Shown here: one piece after another, positions 48,083-57,180 of the stretch
Position numbering within the stretch: position 1 is the first letter of the stretch
How the letters are laid out: the number at the start of each line of letters is the position of its first letter
NCBI RefSeq assembly: GCF_030418455.1
Contig: NZ_JAUHPW010000003.1
Span: forward strand, 1-64,000
Length of the DNA stretch: 64,000 bases
Source: Demequina litoralis
GTDB lineage: Bacteria > Actinomycetota > Actinomycetes > Actinomycetales > Demequinaceae
Direction of reading: 5' to 3'
The notes under the pieces: generated by a model
Seen by the model: the letters and a program-made list of their open reading frames with translations, nothing else
The model's database searches: none
What the model was told of the DNA's origin: nothing
Made by a program: the position numbers and the translations under genes

Positions 48083-49249
48083 TTGAGCGCCGTCGCCATC
48101 ATCCCTGCACGAGGCGGATCGAAGGGGGTCCCCGGCAAGAACGTCGCGCGCGTCGGCGGCGTCCCGCTCATCGGCCGCGCGATCCGGGCAGCGCTCGCCG
48201 CGCCCAGCATCACCGCGGCGTACGTGTCGACCGACGACGCCGAGATCGCCCGCGTGGCCCGCGAGCACGGCGCGATCGTCATCGACAGGCCCGCGGAGCT
48301 CGCGTCCGACACGGCGACCTCCGAGGATGCGCTGCTGCACGCCATCGGCGAGATCGAGGCCGCCGCGGGACTTCCCGACGCCGTCGCGTTCCTCCAGGCG
48401 ACCAGCCCGTTCATCGACAGCCCCGCGCTCGAGCGCGCCGCCGCGCGCGTCCTGCGCGGCGACGACGACGTCGTCTTCTCGGCGTTCGAGACCTACGCGT
48501 TCCTGTGGCGCCGCGCCGACGCTGGTGCGGAGGGCGTCAACCACGACCACTCGTTCCGGCCCCGGCGGCAGGACCGCGAGCCGCATTTCCAGGAGACCGG
48601 CGCCTTCTACGTCATGCGCACACAGGGCTTCCTCGAGCGTCGCTTCCGGTTCTTCGGCCGCGTCGGGATCGAGGAGGTGCCGGAGTCGAGCGCCGTCGAG
48701 ATCGACACGCCCGCCGAGCTCGCGTTCGCCCGCGCGCTCGCGCCCGCCACCCACGAGGATGCGGCGGCCATCGACGTGGACGCGCTCGTCATGGACTTCG
48801 ACGGCGTCCACACCGACGACCACGTCACCGTCGACCAGGACGGCGTCGAATCGGTGCGCGTCAGCCGTGCCGACGGCATGGGCATCGGACGCCTCCGCCA
48901 CGCGGGCGTGCCGATGCTGATCCTGTCGAAGGAGCGGAACCCCGTGGTCGCGGCGCGTGCGCGCAAGCTCGGCGTCGAGGTGCAGCACGGCGTGGATGCC
49001 AAGGCTCCGGCGCTCACCGCCTGGTGCGACGCGCATGGTCTCGACCCGGCGCGCGTGGCCTACGTCGGCAACGACGTCAACGACATCGAATGCCTCGACC
49101 TGGTCGGGTGGCCGGTCGTGGTGCCCGAGGCGCGTCCCGAGGTCCGCGAGCACGCGCGGCTCACGCTCACCGCGCCCGGCGGCAGCGGCGCGCTTCGCGA
49201 GCTCGCCGAGGCCATCCTGCGCGGTCCCCGCTGGAGCGCGCCGGCGTGA
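48083..49249 (+). CDS. neuA: CMP-nonulosonate synthetase fused to a HAD phosphatase (NeuA-HAD)
   Basis: 388 residues from TTG 48083 behind GAGGAGG. Domain 1 (about 1-225) is a CMP-sialic acid synthetase: AIIPARGGSKGVPGKN, FLQATSPF, and HFQETGAFYVM. Domain 2 (about 230-380) is a KdsC-like HAD phosphatase with Asp238 and Asp240 in MDFDGVHTDDHV, ILSKERNP, and GNDVNDIE. The synthetase activates the sugar with CTP; the HAD part could remove a 9-phosphate from the NeuB product or only aid oligomerisation, as in animal CMAS. TTG start and short spacing point to tight translational control. Confidence 0.88.
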   Translation: MSAVAIIPARGGSKGVPGKNVARVGGVPLIGRAIRAALAAPSITAAYVSTDDAEIARVAREHGAIVIDRPAELASDTATSEDALLHAIGEIEAAAGLPDAVAFLQATSPFIDSPALERAAARVLRGDDDVVFSAFETYAFLWRRADAGAEGVNHDHSFRPRRQDREPHFQETGAFYVMRTQGFLERRFRFFGRVGIEEVPESSAVEIDTPAELAFARALAPATHEDAAAIDVDALVMDFDGVHTDDHVTVDQDGVESVRVSRADGMGIGRLRHAGVPMLILSKERNPVVAARARKLGVEVQHGVDAKAPALTAWCDAHGLDPARVAYVGNDVNDIECLDLVGWPVVVPEARPEVREHARLTLTAPGGSGALRELAEAILRGPRWSAPA

Positions 49250-50469
49250 CCACACCACGGCACCGTCCGACGGCGCTGTTCGTGGCCGACGCGGACTCGT
49301 CGCTGAAGTGGGCCGTCACGCGCCTGCTCGAGGCGCGCGACCGCTGGGACTGCGAGATCCTCGTGGTCGAGTCCGCGGTGACGCCGAGCGCGGCGCAGGT
49401 CGACGCGGCCGTCGCGGGCCGCGTGGACCCGCCCGCCCGCATCGGCCTGACGGAGCTGGCGCGTCGGGTGGGGCCCGACGCCGCGGACGCGCCCGACGTG
49501 CTGGTCCTCGCATGCCGCGGCGACCTCATCGCGCTGCTGCTCGAGGACGAGCTGCGCGGCACGTGCCGCGCGGGCGTGATCGTCGCCGGCATCCCCGGCG
49601 TCTGGCTGCCGCCCACCGAGCTCGGCCTCACGCTGCGGCGCGGCGTCGACCTCATGGTGGTGCACTCCCACGTCGAGCGCGACGCGGTCGAGCGCGAGCT
49701 GCCGCGCGGCGACCTGCGCGCGACCGGCCTCGCCTCCCTCGCCATCGAGGGTGCCGACGCCCCGAGCGACGGCGCGCGCAGCGTGGTGTTCGCGCCGCAG
49801 GCGCTGGTGCCGGCGTCCCGCGCGGACCGGGCACGGCTGCTCGCCGCGCTCGTCGACCTCGCCCGCGCCCGCCCCGACCTCACCGTGGTCATCAAGGTGC
49901 GTGGCACGCCCGGCGAGGCCCAGACGCATCGCGACGACCTGCCCTACGAGGCCCTCCTCGCCGAGGTGGCGGACGTCCCGGTCAACCTGACGGTCGCGAC
50001 GGGCCCGATGGCCGACCATCTTCCCGGTGCGATCGGCTTCGTCACCGTGAGCTCGACCGCGGCGCTCGAGGCCGTGGCCGCCGGCGTGCCGACCCTGTGC
50101 CTCGCCGACTTCGGCGTCGGGGAGGAGACGCTCACCACCGCGTTCCTCGGCTCGGGCCTGCTCGGCTCGCTCGACGACCTGCGCGCGGGCGGCTTCAAGC
50201 GACCCGATCCGGAGTGGATGGCGCGCGGCTACCTGCACCCGGGCGCGGACGACGACTGGATCGAGCGCGTCGAGGAGCTCGGCACGAGCCGGCACCGCCG
50301 CGAGTCCGGCACGCGGTCCCGCGCGTCGCTGGCGGTCCGACTGCGCCGCCGCCGCGTCGCGCTCGGCCCGGCCGACCCGACCCCGTTGCGTCACGCCTCG
50401 ACGGCGATCGACGCATGGCGGCGCGCGCGGCGCGGCTTGCCACCCGCCGGTGCCGGAAGGGAGGGTTGA
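49246..50469 (+). CDS. DUF6716-type putative glycosyltransferase
   Basis: 407 residues from GTG 49246, overlapping neuA (GTGA). It looks like a GT-B protein of the DUF6716 group. The N-terminal half starts ALFVADADSSLKWAVTRLLEA and includes GVIVAGIPGVWLPPTE. The C-terminal half carries SVVFAPQALVPASRADRA, VVIKVRGTPGEAQTHRDD, ATGPMADHL and SSTAALEAVAAGVPTLCL. That last block parallels the KPHP..H..ST-type nucleotide loops of polysialyl- and CDP-glycerol transferases. The C-terminal 80 residues are Arg-rich. It probably adds a sugar or polyol-phosphate to the glycan. Confidence 0.72.
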   Translation: MTTPRHRPTALFVADADSSLKWAVTRLLEARDRWDCEILVVESAVTPSAAQVDAAVAGRVDPPARIGLTELARRVGPDAADAPDVLVLACRGDLIALLLEDELRGTCRAGVIVAGIPGVWLPPTELGLTLRRGVDLMVVHSHVERDAVERELPRGDLRATGLASLAIEGADAPSDGARSVVFAPQALVPASRADRARLLAALVDLARARPDLTVVIKVRGTPGEAQTHRDDLPYEALLAEVADVPVNLTVATGPMADHLPGAIGFVTVSSTAALEAVAAGVPTLCLADFGVGEETLTTAFLGSGLLGSLDDLRAGGFKRPDPEWMARGYLHPGADDDWIERVEELGTSRHRRESGTRSRASLAVRLRRRRVALGPADPTPLRHASTAIDAWRRARRGLPPAGAGREG

Positions 50470-50472
50470 ACC

Positions 50473-52614
50473 GTGTTCCTCCGTCGGCAGAAGTTCCGGG
50501 CGCGCGTGCTCGTCCACATCGGCATGCACAAGTCGGCCACCACGGTCATCCAGCGAGCCGCACGCGCCGAACGGCCGCGCCTCGCCGAGCAGGGCGTGAC
50601 CTACCCCGGCAAGGGCGGCAACCACAAGCAGCTCACCGAGACCATCTGGGCGCCGAAGCGGCCGCTCAAGGGTGACAGCCCCGCGGAGCGCCGCTGGGAC
50701 GCCCTCGTGGACGAGGTCGCGCGCGCGCCTCGGCGCGCCTTCATCAGCGCCGAGCACCTCGCCTCGTCGCGGCCCCGGGACCTCGAGCGCATGGCGGCGT
50801 CGCTGGGCGCCGACACCCAGATCGTCATCACGATCCGACCCCTGCTCGAGATGGTGCCGTCGATCTGGCAGCAGTTCGTCAAGGAGCGTCGCAGCGTCGC
50901 GTTCGTCGACTGGCTCGAGGACGTGTTCCGCGGCGACCGCACCTCGGAGACCACGCCCCAGTTCTGGCGCCGCCACGACCTCGGCGAGCTGGTCGCGACG
51001 TGGCGCGAGGCGTTCCCGAAGCACCCGATCGTCGTCGTCACCCTCGACAAGGACCGGCCCGGCCTCCTCTTCGAGAGCTTCGAGCGGCTCCTCGGGCTGA
51101 AGCGCGGCACCTTCGTCTCGCCGTCGGGAGACGGCTACGCGTCGAACCGCGGCCTCTCGATCGAGGAGGCCGAGCTGCTGCGCGCGGTGAACGCGCTCAC
51201 CGACCAGGCTCCCGACGACTACTACCCGTACATCCGCAACGGCATGGTCGCGAGCATCCAGGCGGGCCGTCGCCCCGAGCGCGAGGAGGGATCGCTGCGC
51301 GTCCCCGACGCGTACCGCGACGCGATCCTCGCGGTCGCGCGCGAGGGCGTCGCCCGGGCGCGAGCGCTCGGCGTCATCGAGATCGGCGACCTCGACCGCT
51401 ACGCCGACGGAGGTCGGCCCGTCGACGCGGGCAGCCCGCCCCCGGCGGCCTCCGCCGCCCCGGCCGGCCCTCACCGGGGCTCGGTGCACGGCGACACCGT
51501 CGCGCTCGCTCTCGCCGGCGTCGCGTCGAGGGCGACGGGCAACGGGGTGCTGTACGCCGAGGCCGGCCCGGCGGACGACCCGGACGTCGGCCCGCTCCCC
51601 TCGGAGATCGCGCCGGACGCGTCCCCGGCCCCCGTGACGGCGAGCCGGATCGCCGTGTTCGCGGACCACGACCTGTACGGACGCCTGCGCGACGAGGGCG
51701 TGGCGGCGGACGAGGCGTGGCGGTGCGCGCGCCTCACGCGCTGGCAGGAGATGTCCGGCGCCGACGGAGCCGCCGCGCCGCTGTGCCAGGTCCGCGGCGA
51801 TGCGACGGTCGCGATCGGTGCCGCCTGGGGCGTGACGTGGAGCCCCGCGTCCGCGCTCGCGGCGCTCGAGGGGCTCGAGGGCCCGATCGATGTCGACATC
51901 GAGCTGCCCGGCCTGACCGCCCTCATCGGGCGCGCGTGGGAGAGGGCGCTGCTGCTCGGGGTGGACCTCGACCTCGACCGGTGGCTCTCCGACGCCGCCG
52001 ACGGTGCGCTCGACCCCCGGGCCTGCCTGCCGGATCCCGCACGCATGGTCGAGCTCGTCGACGCGCTCCGCGGCCACGCGGCCGTCCGCACCGTGCGCGT
52101 GGTCGCCGCGCCTGCGCCGACCACGCGCAGGATCGACACCGTCGAGGCCGGGCTGCTGCGCGCCGCGAGCCGGCACCACCACGGCACGGACGCGAACCTC
52201 TTCGGCATCGCCCACGTGCTGCTCGACGGGTCCATGGCCGCGTTGCGCGGCCGGCGACCCTCCGCGGCCGTACCGGTGGCGCCACCCGATGCCGTCGCGC
52301 CCTATCTCGCGGCCCGCGCCCGCGCCCTCGACGCGCTCGAGGCACGAGGTGTCGACGTGTCGGAAGTCGCGGCCTGGGCGCACGACGACGACGCGGCGCC
52401 GATCGCTCCCGACGACGCGGCGCCGATCGCTCCCGATGCGGCGACCGAGGCGCCAGCCGAGGCGCCGGCACCGGGCGTGGATGACGCGGCGCCGGTGCCG
52501 TTCGAGACCGCCACGACCGCCATCGCGGGCGCCTACGCCGTCGCGTCGGGCTTCGACCCCGAGCTCACGCCGGGCATGGCTCCGCTTCCCATGAGACGGT
52601 GGGGCTGGCGGTAG
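50473..52614 (+). CDS. Sulfotransferase-like protein with large C-terminal domain (paralogue 1)
   Basis: 713 residues, GTG 50473. The N-terminal domain (about 10-300) has the PAPS 5'-phosphosulfate loop VHIGMHKSATTVIQ (residues 14-27) and a 3'-phosphate region in TIRPLLEMVPSIWQQF. Following segments (TLDKDRPGLLFESFERLLGL, SNRGLSIEEAELLRAVNAL) match bacterial glycan sulfotransferases. The C-terminal 400 residues are of unknown fold and Ala/Pro-rich, with a duplicated DDAAPIAPDDAAPIAPD run near the end. Its gene precedes neuB. Probably sulfates the exported glycan, though PAPS-synthesis genes are not in the window. Confidence 0.7.
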   Translation: MFLRRQKFRARVLVHIGMHKSATTVIQRAARAERPRLAEQGVTYPGKGGNHKQLTETIWAPKRPLKGDSPAERRWDALVDEVARAPRRAFISAEHLASSRPRDLERMAASLGADTQIVITIRPLLEMVPSIWQQFVKERRSVAFVDWLEDVFRGDRTSETTPQFWRRHDLGELVATWREAFPKHPIVVVTLDKDRPGLLFESFERLLGLKRGTFVSPSGDGYASNRGLSIEEAELLRAVNALTDQAPDDYYPYIRNGMVASIQAGRRPEREEGSLRVPDAYRDAILAVAREGVARARALGVIEIGDLDRYADGGRPVDAGSPPPAASAAPAGPHRGSVHGDTVALALAGVASRATGNGVLYAEAGPADDPDVGPLPSEIAPDASPAPVTASRIAVFADHDLYGRLRDEGVAADEAWRCARLTRWQEMSGADGAAAPLCQVRGDATVAIGAAWGVTWSPASALAALEGLEGPIDVDIELPGLTALIGRAWERALLLGVDLDLDRWLSDAADGALDPRACLPDPARMVELVDALRGHAAVRTVRVVAAPAPTTRRIDTVEAGLLRAASRHHHGTDANLFGIAHVLLDGSMAALRGRRPSAAVPVAPPDAVAPYLAARARALDALEARGVDVSEVAAWAHDDDAAPIAPDDAAPIAPDAATEAPAEAPAPGVDDAAPVPFETATTAIAGAYAVASGFDPELTPGMAPLPMRRWGWR

Positions 52615-52649
52615 GAGACGCCACGAGCCGGTGTCCCGATTTTCGCGGT

Positions 52650-52655
52650 TAGACT
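52650..52655 (+). promoter_or_regulatory. -10-like element before neuB
   Basis: TAGACT about 65 nt upstream of the neuB start in the 106-bp gap after the sulfotransferase gene; no good -35 is visible. Suggests that neuB starts a second transcript. Confidence 0.35.
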
Positions 52656-52720
52656 TGCCGGGACAGTTGGCGGAAACCCATCAGGTGCCGACGCGGCACA
52701 CGAGAATCAGAGGTGTTGAA

Positions 52721-53596
52721 GTGACGGATGCGGTGCAGATCGGCGACATTGTCGTCGGTGACGGTCACCCGACCTACGTGATCGCGGAGATCGGCCTGAA
52801 CCACAACGGTTCGGTCGAGATCGCGAAGAAGCTCATCGACGTCGCCGTCGAGGCGGGCGCCCAGGCGGTCAAGTTCCAGAAGCGCACGCCGGACATCGCG
52901 ACGCCCGAGCACATGAAGTCGACCCCGCGCGAGACGCCCTGGGGCACCATGACGTACCTCGAGTACCGCTACAAGGTCGAGTTCGAGCAGGCCGAGTACG
53001 CGGAGATCGACGCGTACTGCAAGGAGAAGGGCGTCGTCTGGTACGCCTCCCCGTGGGACGAGCCGAGCGTCGACTTCCTCGAGTCGATGGACACCGTCGC
53101 GTACAAGATCGCCTCGGCCTCGGTCACGGACCTGGGCATGCTGCGCAAGATCGCCGCGACGGGCAAGCCCGTCATCCTGTCGACCGGCATGTCGACCATC
53201 GAGCAGATCGACACCGCGGTGGAGACCCTGGGCAAGGAGAACCTCATCATCCTCCACGCCACGTCGACCTACCCGCTGCCCCCGGAGGAGGCCAACCTCC
53301 GCATGATCCAGACCCTCAAGGACCGCTACGGCGTGCCCGTGGGCTACTCGGGTCACGAGCCGGGCCTGCAGATCTCGATCGCCGCCGTCGCGCTCGGCGC
53401 CGTGGCCGTGGAGCGTCACATCACGCTCGACCGCACCATGTGGGGCTCGGACCACGCCGCGTCGCTGGAGCCCAAGGGCTTCATCAACCTGTGCCGCGAC
53501 ATCCGCATCATCGAGCAGGCCATGGGTGACGGCGTCAAGAAGGTGTTCCCCGGCGAGCTCGCCCCGCTGAGCAAGCTCCGCCGCGTCGACGGCTGA
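52721..53596 (+). CDS. neuB: NeuB-type nonulosonic acid synthase lacking the SAF domain
   Basis: 291 residues from GTG 52721 after AGAGGTG. A TIM-barrel sialic acid synthase: YVIAEIGLNHNGSVEIAKKL, GAQAVKFQKRTP, WYASPWDEPSVDFLE, YKIASASVTDL, LSTGMSTIEQI, ILHATSTYPLP, and GYSGHEPGLQIS. It condenses phosphoenolpyruvate with an N-acetyl-hexosamine to give a nine-carbon acid. Known NeuB/NnaB proteins are about 340-350 residues with a C-terminal antifreeze-like SAF domain that reaches into the partner's active site. This one stops right after the barrel (SKLRRVDG). No epimerase (NeuC) is present, so substrate supply is encoded elsewhere. Confidence 0.9.
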   Translation: MTDAVQIGDIVVGDGHPTYVIAEIGLNHNGSVEIAKKLIDVAVEAGAQAVKFQKRTPDIATPEHMKSTPRETPWGTMTYLEYRYKVEFEQAEYAEIDAYCKEKGVVWYASPWDEPSVDFLESMDTVAYKIASASVTDLGMLRKIAATGKPVILSTGMSTIEQIDTAVETLGKENLIILHATSTYPLPPEEANLRMIQTLKDRYGVPVGYSGHEPGLQISIAAVALGAVAVERHITLDRTMWGSDHAASLEPKGFINLCRDIRIIEQAMGDGVKKVFPGELAPLSKLRRVDG

Positions 53597-53620
53597 CGCA
53601 CACCCCAGGTCCACGTCACG

Positions 53621-54901
53621 ATGAAGGGCGGTCCTCGCGCGCTCGCCGCGCGCGTGCTTCGCGGCGTCCCGGGCATCCGGGCCGCGATACCCGACCCGTC
53701 TGCGCGTACCGGCGCCCACCACCGTGAGGAGAGCTCACGGTGGTGGGACGCCCTCGCGGAGGCCAGCGCCACCGCGGCCGAGCACACCTACTCGCGCTCG
53801 CTGCAGTCCCGCCGCCTGCTGCGCTCGGTGAACGCGCTCGCGGGCGCGCTCGCGCTCCGAGCGGGCCGCGAGGGAGTCGCCGCGGGCACCGAGCCGCTGG
53901 TGCGGTCCGGCGCCTCCAAGGAGAAGCGGGCCGCCCTCGACCTCGCGCGCGATGCGCGGGTGGCGGGCGAGACCGACCTCGCCATCCTCGTCGCAGGCGA
54001 GGTGACGCGCACGGACCCGGGTTCGCGCGTGGCGTGGAGCTACCTTGCCGCCGCGCTTCACGCCGATGGGCTCCTCACCGAGGCCGCCGTCGCGCGCGGC
54101 CACGACGACCCGGACGCCGGGGCTCGCGTCGCGACGGCGCTCGCAGCGCTCGACGGTGCCGTCGGCGCCGCCGCGCCCGACCTCGACCTGCCGCCGGCGC
54201 CGCCACGGCCCGAGGCCACCGTGGTCCGCGCCGCGCAGGCGATCGAGACGCGGACCCTGCTCGGGCTTCCCGGCGCGTGCGACGCCCTCGATGTCGCGCG
54301 GGCGCACCGCGAGCTCGCCGTCGCGGAGCAGGAGCTCCGCTGGAGCGACGCCGATGTGCTCGCCCTCGAGGTCATGGAGATCGCGGAGCTCCGCGACCAC
54401 CTCGCCGGGCGCGCGATCCACGCGGTGCTCGACGGCGCCGAGCCGCCCGTCCCCGCCCCGGACGGTGCCGCCCGCGCCCTCGTCGTCTTCGACGACCGCC
54501 GGTTCGAGCCCTCGGACGGCGTCGACGGCGCCGCGCCCGTGATCAGGGTGACGGGCGCGACCGCACGCTCCGGCTGGGACACCCCCGCCGATGCGCGGTG
54601 GGTGGTGTCCGCCAACGACGACGAGTGGCACGCCGCGATCGCCGAGTCCGTCGTCCCGGGCGCCCAGCCCCGCCTCGTCGGCGTCGGTCTGCGGGCGCCC
54701 CTCGCCGTCGCCCTGCACGGTCGCACCGACGGGTCGGTCGCGTACGCCGTCATCCGCGCGCTCGACGCGCTTCGGTTGGGCGAGTCGCTCACCGTGACGC
54801 TCCCGGCCGACGAGGCGACCGTGCCCGCCGACCTCGCGGAGTGGCTGCACGAGGCCGGAACGACGAAGGACCGGACGGTCCGCCTGGAGAGGAACCGATG
54901 A
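53621..54901 (+). CDS. Uncharacterised protein of the polysaccharide locus
   Basis: 426 residues, ATG 53621. Not recognised. The N-terminal half is helical with TPR-like spacing (KRAALDLARDARVAGETDLA, WSYLAAALHADGLLTEAAVA), similar in style to the helical middle of the next protein. Further helices (HRELAVAEQELRWSDADVLA) are followed by a C-terminal alpha/beta part with ARALVVFDDRRFEPSDG and RWVVSANDDEWHAAIAES. No signal or membrane segment. It overlaps the next gene by 4 bp (ATGA). A cytoplasmic scaffold or glycosyltransferase accessory role would fit, on position only. Confidence 0.6.
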   Translation: MKGGPRALAARVLRGVPGIRAAIPDPSARTGAHHREESSRWWDALAEASATAAEHTYSRSLQSRRLLRSVNALAGALALRAGREGVAAGTEPLVRSGASKEKRAALDLARDARVAGETDLAILVAGEVTRTDPGSRVAWSYLAAALHADGLLTEAAVARGHDDPDAGARVATALAALDGAVGAAAPDLDLPPAPPRPEATVVRAAQAIETRTLLGLPGACDALDVARAHRELAVAEQELRWSDADVLALEVMEIAELRDHLAGRAIHAVLDGAEPPVPAPDGAARALVVFDDRRFEPSDGVDGAAPVIRVTGATARSGWDTPADARWVVSANDDEWHAAIAESVVPGAQPRLVGVGLRAPLAVALHGRTDGSVAYAVIRALDALRLGESLTVTLPADEATVPADLAEWLHEAGTTKDRTVRLERNR

Positions 54902-57180
54902 CCGCCGCCTTCGTCCTCACCGGCAGCCGTGAGTACCTCCCCGGGCTCGAGGTGGCGCTGGCATCGCTCGTCAGGGCCAACCCGTCCGTCGACGCGGACG
55001 TCGTGGTGCTCCACGACGACCTCGAGCCGGCCGACCTCGACCGCCTGGGCCTGTTCCACCCACGGATCCGCGCGACGCGGCTGCCCGAGGCGGACACCAT
55101 GCGTCTCTCCACCTACGCCGCCCACACGCATCGCGCCGAGCACGTCATGGCGTCGCTCGCGGCGGCGCAGCTCGACGACTACGACCGGGTGGTCGTGCTC
55201 GACGCCGACGTCCTGGTGCTGGGCGACCTCGCCGATCTCCTCACCGCCGCCGGACCCTATGCCGCCGTGATGCGCGGCCGGGACCAGGCGCATCCGCGAC
55301 GCGGGGTGCTGGTGCTCGCCCCGCGCGAGATCTCGGACGAGCAGCGTCGCGCCCTGCAGGACGTCCGCGCCAGCGGAGCCTACGCGCATGTCGACGAGGA
55401 CGCCGGAGTGCTCGCGGCCGTGCTGGGCGCCCCCGGCGAGCAGCTGCCGGAGATGTACAACCTCGACAAGCGCCGCGTCACCCCCGAGGGCCTGACGCGC
55501 GGCGAGGCACGCATCGTCCACTACTCGGGGCGGTTCAAGCCCTGGCACGGCGGCGAGCACGGCTTCGACGACACCGAGGCGCTGTGGTCCGCGGCCGCCC
55601 TGCACCCGCTCGCCCACTGGCGGATCCTGCGCGACGACCCGCGCAGCAGCGTCGAGCTGCGCGCCTTCGCCGAGAGCCGGGCACGGGACTACGCGCTCAT
55701 CGAGGACGCCGACCTCGCGGACCTCGCCGCCGGCCTCAAGGCGGCGCGCACCGACGGCGACTTCGAGCGCGCCTTCCAGATGGCGCGCGCCGCGGCGCTC
55801 GCGACCGCGGAGACCGATGCGCAGACCGCGCTCGACCTCGGCGTCGCCGCCGTCGCGACCTCGCGTCCCGAGATCGCGCGGATCGCGCTCACCATCGCCC
55901 AGGGCGACCCCACCGTCAGCGCACGTGCCTCGACGGTCCTGTCCCAGCTCGAATGGACCTACCGCGAGTACGATGCCGCCGCCGCGGCGGCGCTCGCGGC
56001 GATGCGCGCACGCCCCGCCGACATCCAGGCGCGCCGCCGCCTCGAGCGGGTCGAGCGCACCCGGCTCGAGGACGGCGCGATCCCTGCAGGCCAGGGCCCG
56101 GCGATCGGCCACGTCGCGTTCTACGTCGACAGCGACGGCAACTACGGAGACGTGCTGCTGCCCGTCGCGGTGCGAGCGAGCATCGAGGACGGCATCGGCG
56201 CCGTCCGCTGGGCGACCATGCACGCGCATCAGGTCTTCGACGTCGAGCGCGCGCGCTGGGCCAACGAGCACCTCGACGCGATCGTCGTGGGCGGCGGCGG
56301 GCTGTTCCTGCCGGATACCGCGCCGAACGGCAACTCCGGCTGGCAGTGGAACGTCACCGACGAGGCGCTCGAGGCCCTCACGATCCCGCTCGTGGTCTAC
56401 ACGGTCGGCTACAACATCTTCCCCGGGCAGCAGTTCCACGGCACCCGCTTCGCGGAGTCCGTGCGTGCCCTCGTGTCGAACGCCGCGTTCGTGGGTCTGC
56501 GCAACCACGGCTCGGTCGCGGCGGTGCGCGAGGTGGTGGGCGAGACGCTCGCCGCCAAGGTCGAGTACCTGCCCTGCGTGACGACCGTGTACGGCCAGCT
56601 CGCCGGCATCGAGCCGCAGGGCCAGGCGTCCGGCCTGCCCGTCGTGCTGCTCAACGTCGCGTACGACCGGCAGGCGCGCCGCTTCGGCGACCGCTACGCG
56701 GACTTCGTCGCGAGCCTGGCGGCGTTCGTCCGCGCGCTGGACGGCCGCGCCGAGGTGCGGTGCCTGGCGCACACCCGCGAGGACGAGCGCATCGTCGCCG
56801 ACCTGCGGCGCCAGGAAGGCGTCGACATCGGCACGGACGCGGTCTACGGAGCGGGCAGCGACGACGCGCTCGCCACGATCGGCCGTGCCGCCGTGGTGGT
56901 CGGCATGCGAGGCCACGCGTCGATGATCCCGTTCGGCATCGGCGTGCCCATCGTCAGCCTCATCTCGCACGCGAAGCTGCGCTACTTCCTCGAGGACATC
57001 GGCCACCTCGAGTGGGGTGTCGACGTCGACGACCCGGACCTGGCGGCGCGCCTCATCGAGGTCGTCGGCGCCATGCTCGACGATCCCGCACGCTTCCGCG
57101 CCGAGGTGGTCGAGGCGCAGGCACGCCTGCGCGAGGTGGTCGACGGCGCGAACGCGCGGATCGGCGCGGCGATCGCATGA
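54898..57180 (+). CDS. Fusion: GT8 glycosyltransferase - TPR-like linker - polysaccharide pyruvyltransferase
   Basis: 760 residues, ATG 54898. Domain 1 (1-260): GT8/glycogenin-like with DxD at Asp102-Asp104 in VVVLDADVLVLGDL and the HYSGRFKPWH metal/acceptor motif. Middle (about 265-395): helical repeats (FQMARAAALATAETDAQTAL). Domain 3 (about 405-755): polysaccharide pyruvyltransferase, with DGNYGDVLLPVA (Gly414-Asp418 region), VGGGGLFLPD, VVYTVGYN, GLRNHGS and VGMRGHASMIPF. One chain could add a sugar and then a ketal pyruvate from PEP. It overlaps its neighbours at both ends by 4 bp. Confidence 0.85.
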   Translation: MTAAFVLTGSREYLPGLEVALASLVRANPSVDADVVVLHDDLEPADLDRLGLFHPRIRATRLPEADTMRLSTYAAHTHRAEHVMASLAAAQLDDYDRVVVLDADVLVLGDLADLLTAAGPYAAVMRGRDQAHPRRGVLVLAPREISDEQRRALQDVRASGAYAHVDEDAGVLAAVLGAPGEQLPEMYNLDKRRVTPEGLTRGEARIVHYSGRFKPWHGGEHGFDDTEALWSAAALHPLAHWRILRDDPRSSVELRAFAESRARDYALIEDADLADLAAGLKAARTDGDFERAFQMARAAALATAETDAQTALDLGVAAVATSRPEIARIALTIAQGDPTVSARASTVLSQLEWTYREYDAAAAAALAAMRARPADIQARRRLERVERTRLEDGAIPAGQGPAIGHVAFYVDSDGNYGDVLLPVAVRASIEDGIGAVRWATMHAHQVFDVERARWANEHLDAIVVGGGGLFLPDTAPNGNSGWQWNVTDEALEALTIPLVVYTVGYNIFPGQQFHGTRFAESVRALVSNAAFVGLRNHGSVAAVREVVGETLAAKVEYLPCVTTVYGQLAGIEPQGQASGLPVVLLNVAYDRQARRFGDRYADFVASLAAFVRALDGRAEVRCLAHTREDERIVADLRRQEGVDIGTDAVYGAGSDDALATIGRAAVVVGMRGHASMIPFGIGVPIVSLISHAKLRYFLEDIGHLEWGVDVDDPDLAARLIEVVGAMLDDPARFRAEVVEAQARLREVVDGANARIGAAIA

